DNA of 64,000 bases from Corinectria fuckeliana (lineage: Eukaryota > Ascomycota > Sordariomycetes > Hypocreales > Nectriaceae). The DNA lies in contig WPDH01000449.1 in NCBI GenBank assembly GCA_019137255.1, forward strand, positions 21,111 through 85,110, read 5' to 3'. Below are positions 22,177 to 33,605 of the stretch, one piece after another; within the stretch, counting starts at the first letter, position 1, and each line of letters starts with the position of its first letter. A program made the translations under genes and the position numbers. A model generated the notes under the pieces. The model was not told the origin of the DNA and made no database searches. It saw nothing but the letters and a program-made list of their open reading frames with translations.

Positions 22177-23982
22177 ATCAGCCACACCCTGCGAGCCCTT
22201 CAGCCTTCTCCAGCTTCCATCGTAGTAACCGGAGATATCGGGCAAGTGTACGGGTGAACAGGTTATCCCCACATCACCTATGCACATGTTCGCTTCACGC
22301 AACGAGGCCTATCTCTCTCCCGTTTCTCTTTGGCGAAGACGGACGCGGGTTCAGCAAATGATGGGATGCTCCAGATCGATTGATCCCACATCCACACTTC
22401 CGACGGCCGCCGCACGCACGCGTTCAGGGAGGCTCAGGCTACCGCTACCATTACATAGTACGACAACCGTGAAACATAATCATGAGGCCTTACTCGTGCT
22501 TTTCTCCACAGCCTAGATACGTTGCGGCAGAGAGAGTGCGTTGTGTTGTGTTGTGTCTTGTCGGGAAATTGATGAGCCCACACAACCTCCGCAACTCCGC
22601 CTCCCACCCCCGTCCCGTCGAGAGATCCGCTCCGCTCGCCTGTCGGGGAGTCGGTTTTGCCAGCAGTCCGACACAGACGGACAGCCACAGTCGCGGTCAA
22701 CATTACGGGCCTGTGGAATTTGCTGCTGACGGCCCTATCTCCGTCGTCTTCATGCGGTTGCCATGCACGCCCGTACCCCTCGAGGGAGGCTTACGTCGGC
22801 GAGGGACACATCATCCTTGGCTTTGCAGCCCATCCCTTCCCCCCTTCGATAATCCCTCGCCGATAGACACATTGGGACAAATAGACGAACCGGATCGATG
22901 CGGCGCTGAGCTTGTCGCCCGCCGCCAGCACGTTCCTTGTCGTCTCTGGAGCGGCCTGGATCCCGCCGGTCTTAGTCATTCCGGCTTGGTTAGTTGCCGT
23001 GTGAGAAGTGCCCGATAAAGTCGCCGGCGATGGCTTGGGTCCGGGGGCTCCACTTTGCGGCCATAGCCTGTGTCGCTGATGCACAAGCGACGGCCGTCAA
23101 CATTCAAACCCATACTATAGTGTTTTAAATACCAAGAGCCCTCCGTGCGAGGTAGTGGTGATAATGTACTAACGGTATGTTGCATTCGGGACATAACCTC
23201 AGAAGGAGGTCTGTCTAAATAGACCAGTAAATCCCTAGCCATCGTCTTACCAGCTGACACGCCAGCGGCACTAGTCATACCCAAGTCGAGTTGCATGAGT
23301 TACCTTCCACCTCTAGCCCCGTGCAAGTCTGTAGTTTATTGTCCGGTACAATTATTGCGAGGCAATCATTGAGAGGCCTGTATAAGTAGCACATCTACGC
23401 ACCCTCATCAGTCTTGGCTACAATGACTCCGGGTCAACATCACGTCTCGGCGCCGAGATTTTCTTGGACGTCAAGTCACACATTAAATGGTCAAAATCAG
23501 CTCGCGAGACCTTTTTGTTCATTCGCGATGGCTCCTATCAGAGAAGTCTCTAACCAAGCAGTAGTAGCTTCGGCATCTCCGTCCGAAGACTCCTAGAACA
23601 AGTAGTCAAGCTCTGAGCCCCATCTCAACGAGCGAGACATTATCATCTCCTCGAGAGCATTTTAGAAGGTAGACCGCGAGGCCGTGTAGGACCACCCGGT
23701 ATTTAGACTAACTCTGTAGGGCCTATTTAATGCTTAGTTGAGAGATCCAGCATTGCAACGCCATCCCAGAGCATATGTGAAAGTTGGCTGGGGCGACTAT
23801 TTGATATCGCTGGGATAGATATACACACAACTATCACAGCAGGGTCGATCATTCATTGATTCTACCATCACAAATTTTCAATCGAGCCATAACTTCCATT
23901 GCAAGAAAGTAAACACAACGTAATGAATTCAAGTCGGTATCTCTATAACGATCTCGCTCGATATCGGTAGTCTACACATCTC

Positions 23983-25725
23983 CTACAAGAAGTTGATCCC
24001 CACGCCCACCTGCAACCCCTTGGTCGACACCTCGCCCTTCCGGAAAACTAGGGGCAAGCTAAAGTTCAGCTCGAACCGCGCAACAGGATGCGCGTACACG
24101 AGGCCAGCACCCGCCGCGAGACTGGGCAAGCCGCCGTTGAGGAGCTCGCCCACCGCGTTCACCATGCCGTTCCGCACGGCCGAGGCGTCGAGCCCCTGGA
24201 CGCCGCCCTCGGGGCTCGCCTTGCTCTTGTTCTTGAGCGCGACGAGCCGGCCGCCGTTGGCGAAGAGCTGGAAGCGGAGACCGGAGTCGGGGCCCTTGTA
24301 CGGCACGGGCAGGAGCATATTCACGCTGCCAGCGGCAAAGACGTCGCCGCCGACGGAATCCTGGCCGTCGTGGGGACCCAGGCCGCCGAGCTTGAAGCCG
24401 CGCACATCGGTCGGCCCTCCGAGCTGGAAGCGGTCGTTGAGGCGGCTGGGACCGATCTTGCCACCGTACTCGTAGCCAAGAGGCAGCGGGCACAACATGC
24501 CTAGCCTGAGTCCTGCGCCAACCGAGATGCCTGTGCGATGGGAGCAGCCAGGGATAGGAACGGGAACCGCACCTCCGACCTCGATCTCGCCCTTGGAGAA
24601 GGCGACATCTCCGGCGAGAGGGCCCACTCCGGCGACTTCGAGACCGGAGCGCAGCACGTAGCCGCTCTGTGGAAGCTGTGGGTTGTCCCGTCTTTCTCGG
24701 AGGAAGGTGTGCTTGAGGGAGCTCTTAATGGTGTCTCCTGCATCGGCCCGCACGGTTGGGCTCGCATTTGCCCCTAGGCCGGTGATCTGTCGCCACACAC
24801 CAGAGTACTCCACCGAGTGAGTATCCCGCTCCTGGTTGAGCCATGAGAACCGAAGCGTGCCGCCCTTGACCACCTCCTCGTGCGAAGCCCAGGGCTTCTC
24901 AGCCGCCGAGGCCAAGCCCTCCAGCGATATCCTCAGGTCGGGGTTGCTCTTGACAGGGGCGCTGAGGTTAGCACTATATGCGGAGCGAGTGCGGGTTCCG
25001 GCCTTTGCGTTGAGCGTGAGCATCTCGGCGCCGCCGAAGACGTTCCGCCAGAGCAGCGAGCCATATGCAGAGCCTTCGCCATTGCCCACGTCGGTACCGG
25101 TCTGGAGCTTGAAGCGGGAGAGTTCTCGTACGCGGATGTCAACGTTGACATCGTTGGGGGAGGTCGAGGGGTCGGTCTGCTGGGCTGACGTGAGAAAGAC
25201 CTCGGGCTGTGGCGTGAAGATCTCTGTTCCTTCATTAGCATCGTGAGTCGAATAGTTGCGGTGTGGAACGAGGACATACGGAGCCCGTCGAGCTTTGCAC
25301 TCGCGACACGTAGCTTGCCTATCACGTCGCCGATAGTAGATGCGGAGTTCTGATCGTCGCCGACGAGGGGACGGAAGATGGGCTCGAGGAAATCGCTGCG
25401 GGTGTTGGTGGCGCCGTGGACTCGGATCTCGTTGAGGGTCATGGGAGCGGACATCTGGTCCCCGATCTACGGCGCGGTTAGCGACAGCGACTTCCCAGCC
25501 CCCAGGCATCTGCGCACCAGGTTCGCCATCCGTCGCTGCTTAGCCTCCTCCTGCTCATGTTGGAATGCGGGCTTCGACTCGGCCTCGTGGAGCAAGGAGC
25601 CGGCGTCGGCATGGAGCTTGCTTAACGGATCAGGGTTCTGGGAGCTGTTAGCAATTGCAATCGGCCAGCAACGCACGCCCCGATGGACTCACGAACGCCC
25701 CGGTAGAGCTCGAAAGTACAGCCAT
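23983..25725 (-). CDS. SAM50: SAM50/TOB55, core of the mitochondrial sorting and assembly complex
   Basis: Omp85-family beta-barrel in the mitochondrial outer membrane that inserts other barrel proteins (porin, Tom40). Exons are 25725-25693, 25637-25518, 25466-25280 and 25223-23983, giving 526 aa, close to the fungal norm; all splice junctions keep frame. After a short N-terminal arm there is one POTRA-type domain (about 50-160, LNEIRVHGATNTRSDFLEPI through VDIRVRELSRFKLQTG). The rest is alternating beta-strand sequence of the bacterial surface antigen (D15) type, with DRFQLGGPTDVRGFKLGGLG matching the conserved lid loop that holds the RGF motif. The protein ends in an aromatic/hydrophobic strand (LQVGVGINFL), as barrel proteins do. 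The start at 25725 gives an 11-residue first exon; it is supported by a clean donor and by nothing else upstream. Divergent from UBC6 with 510 bp between them. Confidence 0.92.
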
Positions 25726-26235
25726 TGTCACTGGCTCAACTTCCACCGTCGTTGCTTGTCAGAATCGCAGACCACGGGAATTACTACGCACTTCCGTGTG
25801 GTGGTTCGACACATCCCAGCTGTCTCTCGGCAAGGAACGGCAGCTCTCCGGGGTCTGTGTGGCGCAGGCTTCATCGAGGCCCATGATGGATGGATGGATG
25901 CCAACGCGCCACGTGTGGCTAGTGCTCGGCCGGGGCTCACTCGGGCTCCCATTCCGCCTCATTCCGCCCCCCTCCCCCGGAAATGATGTCGTCCCTGCGC
26001 AATTCAAAGACTCCCACTCATTCCTTAACTCTTCTTACACATCCACTCTCCGACACACCCACTCTATCGCGCGCATCTCGCAGCCTTCTTTCTTTCCCTT
26101 CAGTCATCTGTCTCCTTGTGCTTTCTCTTTACGCACTTAATCATCCTGTCTGCGTCCTCACGCGACCATCAATCTAGTCACTTCCTTTGGCCTCACCCAA
26201 CAACCCCCGTCCCTCCGACCGCCACTGCCACCGCT
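25726..26235. other. shared divergent promoter, SAM50 and UBC6
   Basis: The 510 bp separates two housekeeping genes on opposite strands and must hold both promoters. The UBC6 side is a long pyrimidine-rich leader (about 25985-26230). No clear TATA element seen. Confidence 0.5.
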
Positions 26236-27157
26236 ATGGCCAGCAAAGCAGCAAACAAGCGGGCATGTCTTCCCTCGGGCATAAGTACTCTGCGATCTCT
26301 ACTAACGTCGGGTTCTAGTTGACGCGCGAATACAAGACCATCTCCGAGAACCCGCCGCCTTACATCACCGCCCACCCCTCCGAGTCCAACATCCTAGAGT
26401 ACGATTCTCCGCGCTGTTGGGGGTTCGAATTTTCCACTGACCTTGACGTGCTAGATGGCACTACATAATTACTGGTCCTGAAGACACTCCCTACCATGGG
26501 GGCCAATACTGGGGCACCCTGATGTTCCCTCCGAACTATCCGTTTGCGCCGCCCGCCATTCGCATGCACACGCCATCCGGTCGCTTCCAACCGTCAACCC
26601 GACTCTGCCTTTCCATCTCCGACTTCCACCCAAAGTCCTTCAACCCCGCGTGGGAGGTCTCCACCATCCTCATAGGCCTTCTTTCTTTCATGACGAGCGA
26701 AGAGATGACCACTGGCTCTGTATCCAGCACTGCTGCCGAGCGCCGATACCTTGCTTCGCGATCCCGGTGGTGGAACTCGACGGGGAATGGGTCAAACTCA
26801 AAGAGTAGCCCCGCAATGAAGGGGAACGTCAAGGCTGGCGACGGCGGTGCCAAGTTCCGAGCCGAATGGCCCGAGGTCGATATCGAGAACCTGGAATGGA
26901 TGAAGAAGAACAAGGTCGACATTGTGACGGGCGTCCGATTAGACGGCGACAGCGCCGCGTCTTGTCGTCCCCAGCTAGGCATTGCTGCGTCAGGCAGCGG
27001 CCACCAAACCCAAGCTGTTGTGGATGCTGTCGTCCAACAACGAGAAGCCGGAACCGGTTGGATCTATCGCAACAAGCTCCTTGTTGCGGGAGCCGCCATC
27101 TTTATATACGTTCTCATCGCAAGGCTAGTGAGTGGTGAAGCGAGCAGCTCATCATAG
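26236..27157 (+). CDS. UBC6: UBC6, ER-anchored ubiquitin-conjugating enzyme E2
   Basis: Tail-anchored E2 that hands ubiquitin to ER-associated degradation ligases (Doa10 in yeast). Exons are 26236-26262, 26319-26398 and 26455-27157, giving 269 aa. The UBC fold covers about residues 9-165, with ENPPPYITAHP, the ITGPEDTPYHGG turn and FPPNYPFAPPAIRMHTPSGRF. The catalytic Cys is in TRLCLSISDFHP at residue 87, the same number as in the yeast enzyme. A linker leads to a C-terminal membrane anchor (LLVAGAAIFIYVLIARLV) with the catalytic domain facing the cytosol. The first intron starts with GC (GCATGT) rather than GT; this is the only junction that joins MASKAANKR to LTREYKTISENPPP, the N-terminus expected for this family. 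Confidence 0.93.
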
Positions 27158-29057
27158 AACTCACCGGGATGTACTTGCTGTCGCGCTTTAACAGCGCTCT
27201 TATTTTCTTGGTTATGTTTCTCGAAAGGCCGCCGGCGATGGCTTTTTTTCGATGCCAGATGCTAGAAGACTCACGTCTTGAGTATGGCGTTCTAGGGCAC
27301 ACAATACAGTATTTGCTTGGCCTTTGGCGATTGGGGCTGAATGTCAGGCCGTAACCTGGGTGGGCATTGAGCTCGGCTTGGGCATTGGGGCGGTGATAAA
27401 GGTAGGTAGGCACACACTCAATCGTGCGTTCAGCGTTTTGCAATGTTGTAATAAGAGTGAATATGAATAGAGATCTTCTCGACAATAGCCATAAGGTTTC
27501 AGGCCTGTGTGATCAATGTACTGGTGCAGTGTCGTCTGTATTCTCAATGCTCAGTATACGCTAGAATCCTAACCTGAAGTCCTCACTTATTCATTCGATA
27601 ATTTGCGTAGACCTATTTCATGAAGCCTCCCACTCGGATCAGACTCGACTTCATCAAGCCTATACCTATACTAAAGAAGATCATGCATTCTTCCAAATTT
27701 CGCAAATGATTATCGGGGGTTGTGCTAGAACAACGCCAGGATATTCATGAGTGAATCAAGTAAGATTGGTCTGCTGCCATGTTCGACCATATATGTGCAC
27801 TCGGAAAGAACTTCCGGGCGAGATCCACCTTCTATCTTTCACACCTCTGTGTAACTTATGTACGTCTTTCTCTATAAGTTCACACCCATAAATCTACTGT
27901 ATGCAAGGGAATGTTGGTGGATCATGGTGTTGGGCTATTGGTCTGCGATGGAGGCAGGTCACACGACGAAGGAACTTGATATAGCGGTGTGGCTCAACAT
28001 CAGTAACGTAAGCTGAGTTCCGGAGTCTACATGTAATAACAAAATTTGGATGATGCATGTTGCACAGCATTGTAGCCACACTGTGCTGCAAGGACTTCAT
28101 AAACGTACTGATGCCGAGGCTTTCCTTGGAGGGGCTCCTGAGACATCAGTGCAGTTTGCCTGGTGCGTGTCCCTTCAAAGTAGAGTGATTGCTCAGGGGT
28201 TGTTTTAAAGAGGCAACTTGTGAGTTTCTAGTTTAACACCTGCGAAACATTTTGCTTGTTTGTCTAATGTGGTGCCACGCATGAGTGCTTGATGAGCGTG
28301 GGTACCTTGGTGTTGACAACTTGAAGCGTGCATCAAAGTACTAATACTGGCTACTTACACATCGGAAGCCGAATTTCAGCCGACGCTGGGCTGGTGTTGG
28401 AGGCTTAGGCAGGTCTACTAATTATGACTTGGTGACTCTCTCGTCAAGATGGTTGCTATTACTTGCTATTAGGTAGCCCGTAGTCCGTTGACACCCCACA
28501 GTTAGGATGGGTCCCCTAGATGCGCTGCTGTTTAGGGCGGCGTGTCTAATAAAAGCCCACTAGCCACTTTACGCGCGCGGGGGGGTCTCCCACTGGAAAA
28601 AAAAAATTGTGACGAAAGCCGGGGAGCTGTTGGACGAGCAGAGGGCCAACTAATAAGGTTAGCAAGCAAACAAAGCCTAGCCAACACCCAAGCAAGCACC
28701 CTCTCCGACATCATCGCCGCCGCCGCCGCCGCTCTGCATCGACCTCCAACCTCAACCTTCAACCTTCCCCACACCTTCAGCCTTCAGCTTCACCGCGGCC
28801 CTCCTTTGCATCGACACTTCGGGGAGGCCCCTTCATCCTCTCCTGCATTTGCTCTAGATTATTCACAGCCACCTGCACTGGGTCTCGTCCAGCCGCAACC
28901 AACACCACCGCGGGCCCCATGCCTCCTCCCACTGCGGATCCATAGAGCCCTCCACTCTCCTCCTCCAAAGCCCACCCCAAGTTCTGGCGCGCGAGGCTTT
29001 GATCTTGTCGACGACGAGCCCGACGATTTCGTCTCCAACAACCCCTGCCTACCCATC
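27158..29057. other. 1.9 kb intergenic before the BTB-like gene
   Basis: UBC6 3' flank, then A/T-richer sequence (27560-28540) with no supported gene, then a C-rich leader with a CCG run (about 28718-28735) and a CGCG/poly-G/poly-A patch (28572-28607). The frame running into the next gene stays open for about 500 nt but holds no ATG before 29058. Confidence 0.5.
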
Positions 29058-31657
29058 ATGGCGCCCGTCAACGGCTCTGCGAACCAGCGCAGGCGCCGAG
29101 GCGGCAAGCTGGCCCAGCCGCCCAAGCCCGTCACGCCCGCCATCCCCTTGCCTCACGTAAAGCGGCAGGCTGCTGCTGCCGCGGCCGCCTCTGCTTCTGC
29201 CAACCCGACGCCGCCCGTTGATCCACGTTCCGAGACAAAGACTACAAACGGCTCCGCGACCGCCAAAGCCAAAAACGACGCCAAGGCTCCTGCTGCCGCC
29301 GTCGATGCTGCCGTTACGGAACCAGCTGTGAAGCTTGCGACGAACTCGCAACCAGAGAACGGGCCCGAGACAACCAACGGCACAGACGAGGCAAACCGCC
29401 AGGATGCTCCCGGTACGTACCGTACCCATGACGTCTTTTTATTTCCTGCAAAAGAAACCAATCCGCACTGAGACTTTTTTTACTAACTCTTCTCTCGCTG
29501 CCAGCTTTGTCCATCTCCGAACAGGCATCTACCACCAGCGAGCTGGACGATGCACCCAAAATTATCACGACCTCGAACCATCTCGATCAGCCAACCGCTT
29601 CGCCCAAGGCAACTGTCCGCGCCCAAGCTCCCGAACGTCGCTCTCCCAAGATTTTACCAGAGAAACCCAACGGTGTTGCCAGCCAGGGGGAAATGAAGCC
29701 CCATCGAGGTGAGGATACTCGGTCAGAAGCGAGACAGTCAACCGCTCATGTCCCCACCACAGCCGATCACACTACCGCGAAACACCCCACCAAGGCTCGA
29801 CCTCCTCCTGCTGTGTCGCCGTCTCGATACCAGATGCCTCCGTCTTTCCAGCCTGTCAACCGTTCCTTGGGTCTGACTGCCAATGGTGACATGTCTCGAG
29901 CTCACCGTCCCCATGTTCCTAACGGCCCTCACATGCACCAGCCGCATCCTAGCAACGGCAGCATTCACTTTGGCACCTTCCACGGTTCCACGAGCTCCTC
30001 GCCGGCTCCTCCACTTTCCGGTGGCATCGCTCCTCCTCCTGGGATGCCCGGTCCCGACGGCCGACCGCCCTACATGGGGCATGCTGCGAACGGCTTCCCT
30101 CCGATGATGCCGTACGGCGCAGACATGATGCCCGTCAACGTGGACAACTACGGCAGACCGGTGATGGGATACGGGCCAATGGATTCGTACCCTCCTTACG
30201 GCAACAACTTTGGGCCATCTACGCCGCACAGCTTCCACGATTCGCAGACCTCGGGCCACCCGGAGGATAACGGCATGTACAACCAATTCCAGCCAGGACC
30301 GGTCCGAAACGGTGTAAATGGGCTCGGTGATGACTCACCAAACCACCCTGGCCGAATGTTTGGCGGGCCCGAGTACCACAGAATGATGCAGAACCACGGC
30401 CCTCCACCACACATGGTTTCCCAAGCGGATGAGGCGGATGGCTTGGTGGGCTACCTGCAGCAGCAGTTTGGTGTGCCCGAGTATGCTGACTGCGTCTTGG
30501 AGCTCCGATATGCTGATAACCGGGCGCCACCTGCTCGTATCCCTGGACACAGGGTTCTGCTTTCTCGCAGTGCTGAGCTTGCCGGCCTCCCGGCGAAGCA
30601 GGCCTCTCAGCCAGGCCATGGCTTCCCATCCCTCCCGACCGTCGTCCTCGAGACGAAGAGCAAATGGGTTCGATCCGACTCGTTCTACGTGGCCACTCAA
30701 CGCCTCTACGGCCTCCCGCTTTTCTCTATCCCCCTCCCTCCTGCCGGCGTCAAGCAAGGCGACGTTGCCGACGCTGGCTCGGGGGCTGAGCGGCTCGACT
30801 TTGTCTTGTCTTATGCCGCTGCTGGCCACCTCCTGAGCTGGGAGCCTGTCACGCGACGAGGTTGCGAGATTGCCATCCAGCTCATCAACTGGCAGACCAT
30901 GGAGCGGGTGCTTGAGTTTGCTCTTGAAGAACATCTCGACAAGGCATCTTATGACACTTGGAAGTACGGGGAAGGATGCAGAGCAATTTTGAACGAAGTT
31001 GTCACCTACGTTATCAACAATCTTCCCCCGAGCTTTGTCCTCGACGCCTCCGTTGCAGAGCCGGAGCACTTCCGTCGCCTGGCGTCCTATCCCACTCAGC
31101 CTGCCACCCCCGCGACCCAGAAGCCGCTCCCCCCTGCCATCGCTCGCGGGACTTCGTTGCACCTGGGCAGAGCCCGGTCCCAGCAGATTACTGGCATTCA
31201 GTTCGGGGACCTCTCCATGTCAGAGGGGAAGAACTCAACCGCGGATAACCATGAGGGTTCCCGACCAGCTTACCTACCGTCGCATGCTGTCGTCTCTCGA
31301 GTTCTGCTCAACCTTCCCTTCGCTCATCTCAAGATGGCGCTCGAATCTACCGGCACAAACAGCACAAACGGATGGGCCAACGCCGAGCACCGGTTTCAGA
31401 TCATCAAGAACGTGGTGGCGGAACGCGAGCGACGCAGGCTGCAGGCCGTCGATGCAATCCGAGGTGGGCGAGTCTCGGGCTGGGAGTCTATCTGGAAGCA
31501 GCTCTCTACCCCGGAGCCAAGATACTTTGACCAATGGAGTGTCTTGGGTTGGCAAGAGGAGATCTTCCAGTTCGGAAACCCTGAAGGCCCTACTCTGGGC
31601 CGTACATGGGTTCCCCTCATGGAACCCCCGAACGGCACCACGGCCGAGTATCCCTGA
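29058..31657 (+). CDS. large proline-rich protein with a BTB/POZ-like domain
   Basis: Function unknown. Exons are 29058-29412 and 29505-31657, giving 835 aa. Residues 1-340 are low complexity, rich in Pro, Ala, Ser, Gly and Met (for example GPHMHQPHPSNGS, PPPGMPGPDGRPP), so probably disordered. A globular part starts near 350: GLVGYLQQQFGVPEYADCVLEL...RIPGHRVLLSRSAEL resembles the start of a BTB/POZ fold, and LDFVLSYAAAGHLLSW resembles its later helices. A C-terminal region (SHAVVSRVLLNLPFAHLKMALES, RFQIIKNVVAERERRR, YFDQWSVLGWQEEIFQF) is well ordered. This layout recurs in conserved fungal proteins I know only as hypothetical. The start at 29058 is the first in-frame ATG after a long open leader without one. 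The BTB assignment is inferred from pattern only. Confidence 0.8.
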
Positions 31658-33605
31658 GCGAGCAGGGATGGGCGCTCTGACGAGTTACGATGTGCAGCGA
31701 TATGGCGAGTTGGCATGTGCGTTTTTGCATTGCGATGAAAAGTTCGGATTCCCCTTTTTGCCTTTTTTTACGCTTAGCTTGATTCCTCGAGAATAGCACC
31801 GACTTGCTAGTTTTGTTTGGAAGGATGGCCCGCTGGTTGTGGGCGAGGATCTGACCAAGGGGTTGTCGGATACTCAGGATGACGACGAGAACGGCCCTAG
31901 TCCGTCTCGGGACGGGAGCTTTCCCGAGAGTCTCTCACAGAAGCACTTGCGGTTAGGTGAAACTGATGTTGCCGCCGCAGCCAAGTTTCTTCTGGCTCTT
32001 GGAAAGCTTGGCTTATGAAAAAGTCTCGATTGCACCTAAAAAAGGAGAGGCCCGAATGAGAGACAAAGGCCGGAGCGAAGACGGAAACGGATACCAAAAG
32101 TCATCGGGACAGGAGCATGGCGGGGGAATGAAAGCACCTGGGCCTCGTATGGCTGGGGACTGAGAGAGGTTTTGGTCAAGAAGATCATCTAGACACTGGG
32201 TAATCAGCTGAGAGTGGGCGGGATGGAAAATTGGCCTCGAGTCAACGCCAGACAGCGCCCATGGGGAGGATAATGACAGTCGCGGTGGGGACTGGTATGA
32301 AGTTGGTCAACAAGGAAGTCTAGCCTGGAGATGGAGAGGGGGTTATCGGGAAAGGGGACAAGGGATGATGGGCGAAGGGTATGGGACGAAGGACCAAGGG
32401 CAGAGAATGGACGGAGTAAAAAAGGATAATTGGTTCGCCAGCCTGCGTACATAGGTAGGCCTACATATGGTAGATCTGCGTCTGGATGACGGGGATATAT
32501 GGACTGCAGGAATTGATTGGGTTGGCGAGGACGTCATCCAGTCGAGAACGAACTAGGTTACGCTAGTCGGCAGGGTACGAAAAGATGCTCATCAAGAAGA
32601 TTGGTTTGACTCGGGGTTGCAAGCTGTCGTGGCTTGCCTTTGACGTACTGTGAGATTAGGGGTCCTTGGTTTTGCATGAATGAGTCCCGACAGCGGCCAA
32701 GGGCGGGATGGGCTGAGATGATATGAGATGGAGATGAGGCCATGGTATGCCACGTCTTCATGCAAGGTGTGGTTGGTTGATGGCCTCGCGTTTGGGCAGG
32801 TATGCGGCGAGCTGGTACATACATACGTCAAAATGGAGGAAGGGAGGGGATTCCAAGGTTGTGAAGCTGCGGTTGAAGGTCAAGACTAGAATAGATAATC
32901 AGATAGGGAAGAGTCCTATGTAGGAGTCCTGAGGTCGATGGATGCTGGACAAGTGGGGAGCCGCCCTATTTACCGATGCATCGTCATTGATGACTCGGCC
33001 ATGATGGTGAAGCTGCCCAGGTGCGTGCTTCAACCGCTAATCATGGATGCAACCTGGAACTATCCATGCCCCCGCCGCTTAGATACCCGTGGACCGCTAA
33101 CACATGCGCTGGAAGTGCGCACCCCACCCCCGTAATCTGCCCTACTGGAGCCCGCCATTAAACATCCATGGATGGAGCCCGCCGAGCCGAGGCTGGATTG
33201 GGTGGATTCCCTTTGGTGGGCGCTCTCCCTCCCTCTCAACTCACTCACTCCTCCACTGCCCATTCGATTTCTTGCCATTTCCATTCCTGCCAGAACAGAC
33301 GCGACGTAGACGTATGCAGCTTGTCGCCAACACACACTCGCGATCCGGTCCATTCTTAGAACGAATCACCCCTAGCGCTCCATCGTATCGCTGGGTTGGA
33401 TGCCGTCGACAGCTCCCCCGATGCGCCGCGCTATTGGAGCCCGTGCCTCTGCGACAACGTGAGCTCTGAGAGACGACCGACCCGAGGACTACACGTCGAC
33501 TACGAGCTCCCCAAGCACGCGGTAGAGAACCTCCATCGTCACTGCGGCCCATCTCGATATTCCTTCTTCTCGTCCACAATAGACGTCCCTGGATAGCCCC
33601 CGACA
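31658..33605. other. 1.9 kb intergenic
   Basis: Lies between two plus-strand genes. The first few hundred bases are likely 3' untranslated region and the last few hundred the promoter and leader of the TMEM135-like gene. Purine-rich stretches occur (32330-32420). No gene supported. Confidence 0.45.

Larger units (their letters stand above)
18856..23982. other. 5.1 kb stretch without a supported gene
   Basis: Begins with the PDR leader, then runs to the SAM50 3' end. I could not support any gene. Present are a 15-bp tandem pair (20013-20042), short GGAT runs (about 20145 and 25890), and an 11-bp inverted repeat (22131-22176). A small minus-strand frame (22976-23296, with GLNVDGRRLCISDTGYGRK) looks faintly protein-like but is unrecognised. 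Composition is mixed with no transposase or retrotransposon motif. Confidence 0.45.

Noticed and set aside
28542..29057. N-terminal extension of the BTB-like protein
   Set aside because: The frame is open but holds no ATG before 29058.
30660..30680. GGGTTCGATCC resembling a tRNA B box
   Set aside because: Lies inside the BTB-like coding region, with no A box or cloverleaf around it.
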